NCBI GenBank assembly: GCA_001897355.1
Contig: MKST01000007.1
Coordinates: 60,183 to 124,182 of the forward strand
Direction: 5' to 3'
From: Solirubrobacterales bacterium 67-14
GTDB lineage: Bacteria; Actinomycetota; Thermoleophilia; Solirubrobacterales; 70-9
DNA: 64,000 nucleotides
The notes beneath the pieces are model-generated. The model saw only the letters and a program-made list of their open reading frames with translations, ran no database searches and had not been told where the DNA came from. Below are positions 17,322 to 24,917 of this stretch, piece after piece. The translations under genes and the position numbers were made by a program. How positions within the stretch are numbered: the stretch's first letter is position 1; every line of letters begins with the position of its first letter.

Positions 17322-18512
17322 CTACTTGCGGCGGACTCGGTAGAGCTTTACCGGGCGGTCGAGGCCCTTGAACTTGTGTTGGCCCACCCATGAGTAGGTG
17401 AAGTCCTCTTCGCCGGCCGCGTCGACGGCCTTCTTGTCGGCGAGGACGCTGTCCGGGCGGGCCGATTCGGTGATCCGGCTGGCCAGGTTGACCGGCGGGC
17501 CGAACCAGTCGCCGACCTGGTGGATCGCTTCGCCGCGGGCGACCCCGACCCGCAGGGCGGGCAGCTCGTCACCGGCCTCGTTTCCGACCTCGATGAAGCG
17601 GAGCGCCGCGTCAAAAAGTGCGGCTCCGTCCTCGGAGACCAGCATCGCGGCGTCGCCGATCGTCTTGACCAGGCGGACTTCGGGATTGGTGACCTCGATC
17701 GCGACCGATTCGAGCAGTTTCGCCACCGTGCCGATCTTCTCCAGCTCGCTGCGCTCTCCCAGTCGCGTGAAACCGACCAGGTCGGCGAAGCAGACGGATA
17801 CCTCCGCCCCTTCGTCGACCCCCATGAAGCCGGGGTTGGCCATCGCCATCGCCTGGTTTCTCAACTGGTCGAGGAAGTGGGAACGAAGCGCGTAGTCGAC
17901 CGCCTGCTCGGCCAGCGGCAGGAGCTGCAGCGAGGCCTGCCGCAGCTGGATCGCGGCTTCGTACTCATCGGCCCCCGGGGCGATGATGTCCGAGGCGACG
18001 AGGTCGCGGTGGGCCTGGGCGATCCGGGCGGCGGAACTGCCGACCTGACGGGTCGCGGCAAGCAGGTTGTCGGTCGGGATCCCGGCTTCCTGGAAGCGCC
18101 GGAGCCGGCGGGCCGCCAGCAGGTCGGCGTCGTCGAAGCGCCGTTCGCCGGGCGCCGGGCGGGGCAGCCCGATCGCGGCGATCAGGTTCTGGAAGTCGGC
18201 CACGGTGAGTCCGGCCAGTTCGGCGATCTCCTGGGGTGTGTACTTGTCCTTGGTCCGGCCGAGGACCAGGTCGGCCGGGAGCAGGGCCAGCCGGTTGGCT
18301 TCGATCTCCGCCTTCAAGGTCTCGAGGTCCACCCCGTCCTCGATCCAGAGTTCGGTCAGGAGCTTGATCCGGGCTTCGCGGTCGGCGCCCTCCAGCCCTT
18401 CGAGCATGCCCTCCGCCTCGAAGTCGGGGAGTTCGCGTGTCGCGACGTCGGCCGACATGAACGGTCGCAGGTCGGGCGACGGGTAGTCGTCCGGGTCCGG
18501 GTAATCAGCCAT
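17322..18512 (-). CDS. Class III adenylate/guanylate cyclase with N-terminal regulatory domain
   Basis: 396 aa. Residues 1-225 form an acidic, helical regulatory region that includes a segment resembling a MerR-type helix-turn-helix (YTPQEIAELAGLTVADFQNL, 91-110). The cyclase domain follows, with metal-binding Asp244 (CFADLVGFTRLGE) and Asp287 (KTIGDAAML), preceded by Lys283. Further on are the FGPPVNLASRI motif and the terminal KFKGLDRPVKLYRV. The layout resembles the mycobacterial Rv1264 type, whose N-terminal domain senses pH. The ATG at 18512 sits inside the last codons of ggt (8-base overlap), so translation is coupled. No membrane segment is visible. Confidence 0.88.
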   Translation of the reverse strand: MADYPDPDDYPSPDLRPFMSADVATRELPDFEAEGMLEGLEGADREARIKLLTELWIEDGVDLETLKAEIEANRLALLPADLVLGRTKDKYTPQEIAELAGLTVADFQNLIAAIGLPRPAPGERRFDDADLLAARRLRRFQEAGIPTDNLLAATRQVGSSAARIAQAHRDLVASDIIAPGADEYEAAIQLRQASLQLLPLAEQAVDYALRSHFLDQLRNQAMAMANPGFMGVDEGAEVSVCFADLVGFTRLGERSELEKIGTVAKLLESVAIEVTNPEVRLVKTIGDAAMLVSEDGAALFDAALRFIEVGNEAGDELPALRVGVARGEAIHQVGDWFGPPVNLASRITESARPDSVLADKKAVDAAGEEDFTYSWVGQHKFKGLDRPVKLYRVRRK

Positions 18513-19998
18513 AGGCCACCGCCCCGCCCCGGCGCGGGTCGCCGGCGCCGTCGAGCCGGCCGCTCGCCGGGTCACGGGTCACGATCTGGACCCCGCCGAA
18601 GAAGAGGTTGCGTTCGTTCCAGCGGAAGACCCGCTGCCCGGCCGCCTCGATCCGGTCCAGCGCGGCCGGGTCGACTCCTGGCTCGGCCTGCAGCAGGCCG
18701 GATTCGAGGTGGATGCGCGGGGCGTCGACCGCGGCCTGGGGGTCGACCCCGGCCAGCAGGTTGAGGGTGGTCTGCAGGACCGCGGAGCGGATCCGGTTGG
18801 ACCCGGCGCTGCCGAGACCGGCCCGGACCTGCCCTTCTTCAAGGATCAGGGTCGGCGACATCATCGAACTGATCCTGACACCAGGCTCGGACTGGTGGAA
18901 CCCTCGCGGGTTGAGGTCCTCCTCGCCGAGCATGTTGTTGAGGTGGATGCCGGTGCCGGGAACGACCATTCCGGACCCGGTTCCGTTCGAGCAGGTGACC
19001 GAGGCGCAAAGCCCGTCCGAGTCCATGGCGGCGAGGTGGGTGGTCGAACCGAGCCGGTCGTCGAGGAACTTGCGGGCGAAGCCCTCCTGGCCGAGGTTCA
19101 CCGCGAAATCCTCGTCGCGGGCGTCGTTGGCGGCCGCCATCGCTTCCGTGATCTCTTCCGGCCCGCTCCCTTCCATGCGGCTGAGCAGGGCGAGGCTGTA
19201 GGCGACCAGGATCCCTCCGGCCGAGGGTGGCGGGTTGGTCAGGAGTTCCCGGCCGGCGTAGCGGGCGCCGACCGGGGCACGGACCACCGGCTCGTAGGCT
19301 TCGAAATCCGCGACCGAAAGGGTGCCGCCGCGGGAGACGATGTACTCCTCGACCCGCCGCGGCACCTCGCCCTCGCAGAGCGCCGCCGCACCTTCATCTC
19401 CGTATCGCTCGAGCGCGTCGCCGAGCTCCGGGTAGCGGAAAACGTCCCCCTCCCCGAGGATCCGCCCTTGCGGCGCGTAGATCGCCCGGGCCTCGGGCGT
19501 CGCGGTGTAGATCGGCTCGAGGATCCGCAGCACATAGGCCTGCTGGCGGTTGAGCGGCGCCCCTTCACGGGCCAGCTTCGCCGCCGGTGCCGCCAGTTCG
19601 GCCATCGGGACCGAGCCGTAGCGCTCGAGGGCCAGGGCGAGCCCGGCCGCGGTACCAGGCACCCCGCAGGAGGCGGCGCCGGCGTTGAACACCTGGGTGG
19701 TCGTCTCGTCGAAGTGCACCGGGACCGGGACCAGTTCCTCGGTCAGGTCGTGGCCGCCCCGACCGGGCGCGGCCACGAAGAAGTCGAGGACGGCCGTTTC
19801 GATCCCCGGGCCGCCGACGATCATGAATCCCCCCGCCCCGAGTCCGGTCAGGGCGCTTTCGAGCGAGAACGAAGCCAGGCAGGCCGCGACCGCGGCGTCG
19901 ACGGCATTGCCGCCTTCACGGAGGGCCCGGGCGCCGGCCTCGGCCGAAAGCGGATGGCCCGCCGCGACCACCCCGTGCGCTCCACGGGTTCCGGCCAC
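18505..19998 (-). CDS. ggt: Gamma-glutamyltransferase family protein
   Basis: 497 aa, somewhat shorter than typical GGT (~550-580 aa). It matches from GVVAAGHPLSAEAGARALREGGNAVDAAVA at the N-terminus through the autocleavage site, with Thr319 in the TTH triad as expected nucleophile of the small subunit. Next come VTCSNGTGSGM and GSAGSNRIRSAVLQ. No signal peptide is visible, so it may be cytoplasmic, unlike classical periplasmic GGT. The ATG follows the ftsZ stop by 3 bases, and the gene overlaps the cyclase. Its co-transcription with cell-division genes is unusual. Related cephalosporin acylase or glutathione hydrolase roles are possible. Confidence 0.88.
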   Translation of the reverse strand: MAGTRGAHGVVAAGHPLSAEAGARALREGGNAVDAAVAACLASFSLESALTGLGAGGFMIVGGPGIETAVLDFFVAAPGRGGHDLTEELVPVPVHFDETTTQVFNAGAASCGVPGTAAGLALALERYGSVPMAELAAPAAKLAREGAPLNRQQAYVLRILEPIYTATPEARAIYAPQGRILGEGDVFRYPELGDALERYGDEGAAALCEGEVPRRVEEYIVSRGGTLSVADFEAYEPVVRAPVGARYAGRELLTNPPPSAGGILVAYSLALLSRMEGSGPEEITEAMAAANDARDEDFAVNLGQEGFARKFLDDRLGSTTHLAAMDSDGLCASVTCSNGTGSGMVVPGTGIHLNNMLGEEDLNPRGFHQSEPGVRISSMMSPTLILEEGQVRAGLGSAGSNRIRSAVLQTTLNLLAGVDPQAAVDAPRIHLESGLLQAEPGVDPAALDRIEAAGQRVFRWNERNLFFGGVQIVTRDPASGRLDGAGDPRRGGAVAYG

Positions 19999-20001
19999 GG
20001 C

Positions 20002-21537
20002 TCAGGACAGGAATTCGGGGATGTCGCCACCGCCGACCGCCGGCAGCGACTCGCCACGGCTGGGGCGGGACTCACGACTGCTTCGCTCGCGACGGCCGCC
20101 CTCGCTCCGCTCGACCCGTCGGGCAGGAGTGCCCTTGCTGTCGAAGCGGGTGGCGACCACGGTGATCCAGACCTGGTCGTCGAGATCGTCGTCGATGTTG
20201 GCGCCGAAGATGATGTTCGCGTCCGGGTGGGCTGCCTCGCCGACCGCGCGGGCCGCCTCGGAGACCTCGATCAGCGAGAGGTCGGGACCACCGGTGACCG
20301 AGAGCAGGATCGACTTGGCGCCGTCCATCGGCGTCTCGAGCAGGGGCGAGCTGGTCGCCTTCTCGGCCGCGATCAGGGCCCGGTCGGGTCCGCTGCCCAT
20401 GCCGATGCCGAGCAGCGCCCGGCCGGCGTCGGACATGATCGAACGCACGTCGGCGAAGTCGAGATTGATCACCGAGGGCAGGGTGACCAGGTCAGAGATG
20501 CCCTGGACGCCCTGACGCAGCACGTCGTCGGCGACCTGGAAGGCGTCGACCATCGGGGTCGACTGGTCCAGCACCTCGAGCAGACGGTCGTTCGGGATCA
20601 CGATCAGCGTGTCGACTTCGCCGGCCAATGCTTCGATGCCCTGCTCGGCCTGTTTCTGCCGGCGGCTGCCCTCGAAGGTGAAGGGCTTGGTCACGATGCC
20701 GACGGTAAGTGCGCCGATGTCCCGGGCCAGCCGGGCGATGACCGGCGCCGCACCGGTACCGGTGCCACCGCCGGCACCGGCAGCGATGAAGACCATGTCG
20801 GAGCCCTTGAGCAGCCGTTTGATCCGGTCCTGTTCGTCGAAGGCGGCGCGGAAGCCGAGCGAGGGGTCGGCGCCGGCCCCGAGGCCGCGGGTCTCGTCAC
20901 CGCCGATGTGGACGGTGAGGTCTGCCATGCAGAGCTGGAGGGACTGGAGGTCGGTGTTGACCGCCATGAACTCGACACCCGGGATCTGGGCCTCGATCAT
21001 GCGGTTGATCGCGTTGACGCCACCGCCGCCGACCCCGATCACCCGGATCACCGGGTTATGCGGAACTCCGGCACCGGGGGTCGATGAAGGTTCCTGGCGG
21101 CCGTAGCGGGGTCCGTCTTCCCGGGGGTCGGGCGGGGTCTCGGAGAAAATCCGCTTGAGCCGGTCCTGAGCGTCCGGCACCGAGCTGGTGTCGGCCGCCG
21201 GGTCGGGGGCCGAAAGCGGGCCCGGATCCTCGGAGCGCGGAGCTGGGGCCGGTTCAGACTGGGTCGGCTCCGGTTCTTCCTGCCGTGCTTCGAGGGGATC
21301 CTGGCGGCCGTAGCGGCCGGCCGCGTCGGGATCGGGTTCGGCGTGGACTTCGGGGGACGGCTCGGGCGCGGTCCTCGACGCCGCCGGTTCGACCGGGTCG
21401 CCCTGGGGGCCGCCTGTGTCGTCGGCGGTCCGCGGTTCGAACTCGGGTGGGTCCTGCGAAGGGTCGTCGGAGGTAGAGCGGAACAGGTCCGCCAGCGGAC
21501 CTTCACGCATACTCGCTCGCTTACGACGAGCCATCAC
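20002..21537 (-). CDS. ftsZ: Cell-division GTPase FtsZ with a ~160-residue N-terminal extension
   Basis: 511 aa against a usual 350-450. Residues 161-475 are a complete FtsZ core: VIGVGGGGVNA at the start, the tubulin signature GGGTGTG at about 257-263, the T7 loop NLDFADVRSIM and a terminal DIPEFLS that matches the FtsA/SepF-binding peptide. Residues 1-160 are acidic, Pro-rich and probably disordered. They hold two related segments (LADLFRSTSDDP and LKRIFSETPPDP), each followed by RYGRQ[D/E]P. The gene overlaps parA by 17 bases and is followed 3 bases later by ggt, outside any division/cell-wall cluster visible here. All catalytic elements appear intact. Confidence 0.95.
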   Translation of the reverse strand: MMARRKRASMREGPLADLFRSTSDDPSQDPPEFEPRTADDTGGPQGDPVEPAASRTAPEPSPEVHAEPDPDAAGRYGRQDPLEARQEEPEPTQSEPAPAPRSEDPGPLSAPDPAADTSSVPDAQDRLKRIFSETPPDPREDGPRYGRQEPSSTPGAGVPHNPVIRVIGVGGGGVNAINRMIEAQIPGVEFMAVNTDLQSLQLCMADLTVHIGGDETRGLGAGADPSLGFRAAFDEQDRIKRLLKGSDMVFIAAGAGGGTGTGAAPVIARLARDIGALTVGIVTKPFTFEGSRRQKQAEQGIEALAGEVDTLIVIPNDRLLEVLDQSTPMVDAFQVADDVLRQGVQGISDLVTLPSVINLDFADVRSIMSDAGRALLGIGMGSGPDRALIAAEKATSSPLLETPMDGAKSILLSVTGGPDLSLIEVSEAARAVGEAAHPDANIIFGANIDDDLDDQVWITVVATRFDSKGTPARRVERSEGGRRERSSRESRPSRGESLPAVGGGDIPEFLS

Positions 21538-22672
21538 TCAAGACCTCCTTCGCCAAATTCCGGTAGTACGACGCCGCACGACTGTCGGGATCGTACTTCA
21601 GGACACTAGCGCCTCGTACCGGCGCCTCGGCGAACTTTACGGCCTTGCGGATGCGGGACTTGAAGACGAGGTCCCCGAAGTTCTCCTCGAGAATGGAGAC
21701 CGCCTCCCGCGCGTGCAGGGTGCGGGAATCGAACATGGTCGGCAGGATTCCCTCGATCCGCACGTTCGGGTTGAGGTTCTCCTGGATCATCTTCAGGGTG
21801 CTCTGCAGCTGAACCAGCCCGCGCATCGAGAGGTACTCGCACTGGACCGGGACGATCACCTTGCTCGACGCGGTGAGGGCGTTGATCGTGAGCAGGCCGA
21901 GGCTGGGCGGCGTGTCGATGCAGATGTAGTCGTAGTCGGAGTGGATCTCCTTCAGCGCCCGCTCCAGCGAACGCTCGCGACCGATCTTGGTGCTCATCGC
22001 GATCTCGGCGCCGGCCAGGTCGATCGAGGCGACGGCGATGTCGATCTCGCGGTGGGCGATCACTTCCGAGATCGGCAGATCGTCGACCAGCACGTCGTAC
22101 ATGCTCTGCTCGCACTTGTCCGGGTCGATGCCCTGGCTCATGGTCAGGTTGCCCTGCGGGTCGAGGTCGACGCAGAGGACCCGGTGGCCCATCTCCGACA
22201 GCGCGACGGCCAGGTTCAGGGTCGAGGTCGTCTTCGCGACCCCGCCTTTCTGGTTGGCGAAGCTGATCACTTCCGCCATGTCGACCGGCTGCTCCGGGGT
22301 CTGATGGGTCGGCAGGGTCTCGAAGTCGCGCCGGCTCGGGGCCAGCAGATCCGCGGCCTTGAGCCTGATCTCGGTTTCCTCGGCCGCGGCGGCCTCTTCG
22401 ACCTCGGCCAGTTCCTCCTCGACCGGCACCGGCGCCGGCTCGGCGGGGGTTGCCGGTTCGCTGGGCGCGGGGGCGGCCTGGACGGCCGGTTCCGCCGGCG
22501 GGGCGGCGGGCGCGGGCTCGGCCGGGGCCGGCTGCGGCGCTGCCGCTTCGGCAGCCGGTTCGGCGGTCGCCGCGGGCGCAGTCGTCTCCGGAACGGCCTC
22601 TGCTTCCGGCGCCTGCTTTTCAGGTTCGTGGTTCTTGCGGCTCAAGATTCGCATTTGGGCCGTTATTCGCAT
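21521..22672 (-). CDS. parA: ParA/Soj-family chromosome-partitioning ATPase with long Ala/Pro/Glu-rich N-terminus
   Basis: 383 aa. From about residue 132 it is a standard ParA: the deviant Walker A motif KGGVAKTTS (142-150), CVDLDPQGNLT (A'), CIDTPPSLGLLTINAL (Walker B region) and LPTMFDSRT. Residues 1-130 are dominated by Ala, Pro and Glu and are probably disordered; short Soj extensions are common, but this one is long. The start at 22672 has GGGGAGGA about 12 nt upstream, while an ATG at residue 7 or at residue 132 is possible. It is transcribed ahead of ftsZ. No parB is in the window, so it may be a division-site or cargo-positioning ParA rather than the segregation one. Confidence 0.9.
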   Translation of the reverse strand: MRITAQMRILSRKNHEPEKQAPEAEAVPETTAPAATAEPAAEAAAPQPAPAEPAPAAPPAEPAVQAAPAPSEPATPAEPAPVPVEEELAEVEEAAAAEETEIRLKAADLLAPSRRDFETLPTHQTPEQPVDMAEVISFANQKGGVAKTTSTLNLAVALSEMGHRVLCVDLDPQGNLTMSQGIDPDKCEQSMYDVLVDDLPISEVIAHREIDIAVASIDLAGAEIAMSTKIGRERSLERALKEIHSDYDYICIDTPPSLGLLTINALTASSKVIVPVQCEYLSMRGLVQLQSTLKMIQENLNPNVRIEGILPTMFDSRTLHAREAVSILEENFGDLVFKSRIRKAVKFAEAPVRGASVLKYDPDSRAASYYRNLAKEVLSDGSS

Positions 22673-22707
22673 GTGAAAGCCGGTTTCCTCCCCGTCGCCC
22701 GATCCGG

Positions 22708-23640
22708 TTGAATACCTTCATCCCCGATTTCCTCGACAAACGCCTGCTCTTTGTCACCGGCAAGGGCGGTGTCGGCAAGACCACGGTCGCCATGGCGCTC
22801 GGAATCCGGGCCGCGATGGAAGGCAAGCGGACCATCGTCTGCGAGGTCGCGGCAACCGAAAACGCCTCCCGCCTCTTCGCCCAGGCCGAGGTCGGGTTCC
22901 GCGAGGTGGAACTGGCCAACGACCTCTGGGCGATCTCGATCGACCCGGACGAATCGATGCGCGAGTACGTCCTGCTCCAGCTCAAGGTCAAGGCGATGCG
23001 CGACCTGCTCTTCCGCAGCCGCATGTTCACCTACCTGGCCGCGGCCACCCCGGGCCTGAACGAGCTGGTCACGATCGGCAAGATCTGGGAACTGGCCCAG
23101 CTCGACCGCAAGGTCAAGCACGGCATCAAGTACGACCTGGTGATCGTCGACGCCCCGGCCACCGGCCACGGCATCAGCTTCCTCCAGACCCCGCGCACCT
23201 TCGCCTCGATCGCCCGGGTCGGGCCGATCCACAGCCAGGCGCTGCAGCTGGAGGCGATGATCACCGACCACGAGCAGACCGGGACCGTGATCGTCTCGCT
23301 GCCCGAGGAGATGCCGGTCAACGAGACCGCCCGGCTCGAATCCGAGCTCTCCAGTGACATCGGCATCGCGATCGACCGCGTCGTGATGAACGCGCTCTAC
23401 CCCGACGCCTTCTCGAAGTCCGACGTCAAGACGTTCGGCAAACTGAAGAAGAGCGATGACGCGGAGGTCCGGGCGGCCGGGCGGGCCGCCGCCTCGCAGG
23501 CCACCCGCGCCGCCGCCCAGCGCGAACAGCTCGCCCGGCTGGAGGAGATGGTCCGGGCCGAGGTCACCACCCTTCCCTACATCTTCAAGCCCGAACTCGA
23601 CCTGAAGGCAGCCCGCAAGCTGGCCGAGGAGATCGCCTGA
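22708..23640 (+). CDS. ArsA/Get3-like ATPase, first of a pair (BagA-like)
   Basis: 310 aa. The P-loop GKGGVGKTT is at residues 18-26, a switch-like VDAPATGHG follows, and an Arg/Ala-rich helical segment lies toward the C-terminus. No ATG occurs upstream of the P-loop; the TTG at 22708 is the only plausible start that keeps the motif, though no ribosome site is visible before it. The pair with the next gene (1-base TGATG overlap) matches the Rv3679-Rv3680 layout of mycobacteria, described as Get3-like. That homology is a recognition from motifs, not an alignment. It diverges from parA with only 35 bp between starts. Confidence 0.85.
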   Translation: MNTFIPDFLDKRLLFVTGKGGVGKTTVAMALGIRAAMEGKRTIVCEVAATENASRLFAQAEVGFREVELANDLWAISIDPDESMREYVLLQLKVKAMRDLLFRSRMFTYLAAATPGLNELVTIGKIWELAQLDRKVKHGIKYDLVIVDAPATGHGISFLQTPRTFASIARVGPIHSQALQLEAMITDHEQTGTVIVSLPEEMPVNETARLESELSSDIGIAIDRVVMNALYPDAFSKSDVKTFGKLKKSDDAEVRAAGRAAASQATRAAAQREQLARLEEMVRAEVTTLPYIFKPELDLKAARKLAEEIA

Positions 23641-24791
23641 TGGCCTCGGTCGAGCAGGTCATCGCGGGCCGGGAGATCGTGATCTGCGCCGGCTCCGGCG
23701 GGGTCGGCAAGACGACTACTTCGGCCGCGATCGCCCTCGGGATGGCCGCCCGCGGCAAGAAGGTATGCGTGCTGACCATCGACCCGGCCAAGCGCCTCGC
23801 CGACTCACTCGGCCTGAAGGAGCTCGGCAACGAGGCCAGCAAGGTCGACCCGAAGCTGCTCAGGGAGCAGGGTGTCGATCCCGAGCCCGGCGGCGAGCTC
23901 TGGGCGATGATGCTCGACGCCAAGGAGACCTTCGATGCCCTGGTCGCCCGCCACGCCGAGGATGCCGAAGCTCGCGACCGGGTGCTGAACAACCGGATCT
24001 ACCAGCAGATCTCCGGCGCCCTGGCCGGCTCGCAGGAGTACATGGCGATGGAGAAGCTCTTCGAGCTCCATTCGGAGGGCCGCTTCGACCTGCTCGTCCT
24101 CGACACGCCGCCCAGCCGCAACGCGCTCGACTTCCTCGACGCCCCGAAGCGCCTGACCCAGTTCATCGAGGGCAAGTCGCTCCAGGTCTTCATCCGGCCG
24201 ACCGGCCTGGCCGCCCGGGTCGCCAGCCGCGGCACCGGGGTGGTGCTTTCGGTCCTGAAGCGGATCGTCGGCTTCGACCTGTTGGCCGACCTCTCGGAGT
24301 TCTTCACCGCCTTCAGCGGCATGATCGACGGCTTCCAGGACCGCGCCCACCGGGTCAGCGCCCTCTTGGGCGATGACCGGACCAGCTTCCTGATCGTCTG
24401 CGGACCCCAGGGCGAGCCGATCGAGGAGGCGGTCTTCTTCCACTCGAAGCTGGTCGAGAACGGGATGAACTTTGGTGGCGTCGTGGTCAACCGGGTCCGC
24501 TACCGGCTCGGCACCCACCAGGTCAAGGTCGGCGACCTGGCGAAGCGGATCGACGCGGAAATCGACGACGGTGACCTCTCGGGGCGCCTGGCCCGCAACC
24601 TCGCCGAGTACGACGTCTTGGCGGTCCGCGACCAGAAGAACATCGAGCAGCTGCGCGACGCCATGAACGGCGAACCGGTGATCCGCGTCCCCTACCTCGA
24701 CACCGACGTCCACGACATCGCCGGCCTCTGCCAGATCAACCAATTCCTCTTCACCGACGAAGAAGAGCGGGTCAGACAAGCCACTTCGTAG
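23640..24791 (+). CDS. ArsA/Get3-like ATPase, second of a pair (BagB-like)
   Basis: 383 aa. The P-loop GSGGVGKTT is at residues 18-26, the switch I region has TIDPAKRLADSLGL and switch II has LDTPPSRNALDFLD. The middle is hydrophobic and helix-rich (FIRPTGLAARVASRGTG through FFTAFSGMIDGF), like the client-binding region of Get3/ArsA. No arsenic operon genes are nearby, so arsenite export is unlikely. A role in handling hydrophobic or redox-stressed proteins is the better guess from the paired mycobacterial system. Translation is coupled to the first ATPase by a 1-base overlap. Confidence 0.88.
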   Translation: MASVEQVIAGREIVICAGSGGVGKTTTSAAIALGMAARGKKVCVLTIDPAKRLADSLGLKELGNEASKVDPKLLREQGVDPEPGGELWAMMLDAKETFDALVARHAEDAEARDRVLNNRIYQQISGALAGSQEYMAMEKLFELHSEGRFDLLVLDTPPSRNALDFLDAPKRLTQFIEGKSLQVFIRPTGLAARVASRGTGVVLSVLKRIVGFDLLADLSEFFTAFSGMIDGFQDRAHRVSALLGDDRTSFLIVCGPQGEPIEEAVFFHSKLVENGMNFGGVVVNRVRYRLGTHQVKVGDLAKRIDAEIDDGDLSGRLARNLAEYDVLAVRDQKNIEQLRDAMNGEPVIRVPYLDTDVHDIAGLCQINQFLFTDEEERVRQATS

Positions 24792-24815
24792 TCGGCCCGA
24801 GTCACCCCAAGCGGA

Positions 24816-24850
24816 GCCGGCCCATCCATCATTTGTTTCTGTGGGCCGGC
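24816..24850. terminator. Hairpin between convergent genes
   Basis: GCCGGCCCA and TGGGCCGGC arms (9 bp) enclose a 17-nt loop, 25 nt after the ATPase stop. A second hairpin follows at 24865. Both lie between convergent genes and could terminate in either direction. Confidence 0.5.
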
Positions 24851-24864
24851 GGCTTTGACTTGGA

Positions 24865-24884
24865 GGGCGGGTCGGACCCCGCCC
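24865..24884. terminator. Second hairpin between convergent genes
   Basis: GGGCGGG-TCGGAC-CCCGCCC, a 7-bp GC stem with a 6-nt loop, 34 nt from the stop of the minus-strand gene at 24918. There is no clear T-run. Confidence 0.45.
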
Positions 24885-24917
24885 GACTTGTAGATGCTTG
24901 CGAAGCTCGCCGACTAC

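Noticed and set aside
18709..21087. Plus-strand open frame of 792 codons opposite ggt and ftsZ
   Set aside because: It is antisense to two clear genes, is rich in Arg, Asp, Gly and His with no domain, and arises from GC-rich third positions of the real genes.
22708..24791. Arsenite-export operon
   Set aside because: The two ArsA-like ATPases have no arsB, arsC, arsR or arsD nearby; their pairing fits the Get3-like mycobacterial type better.
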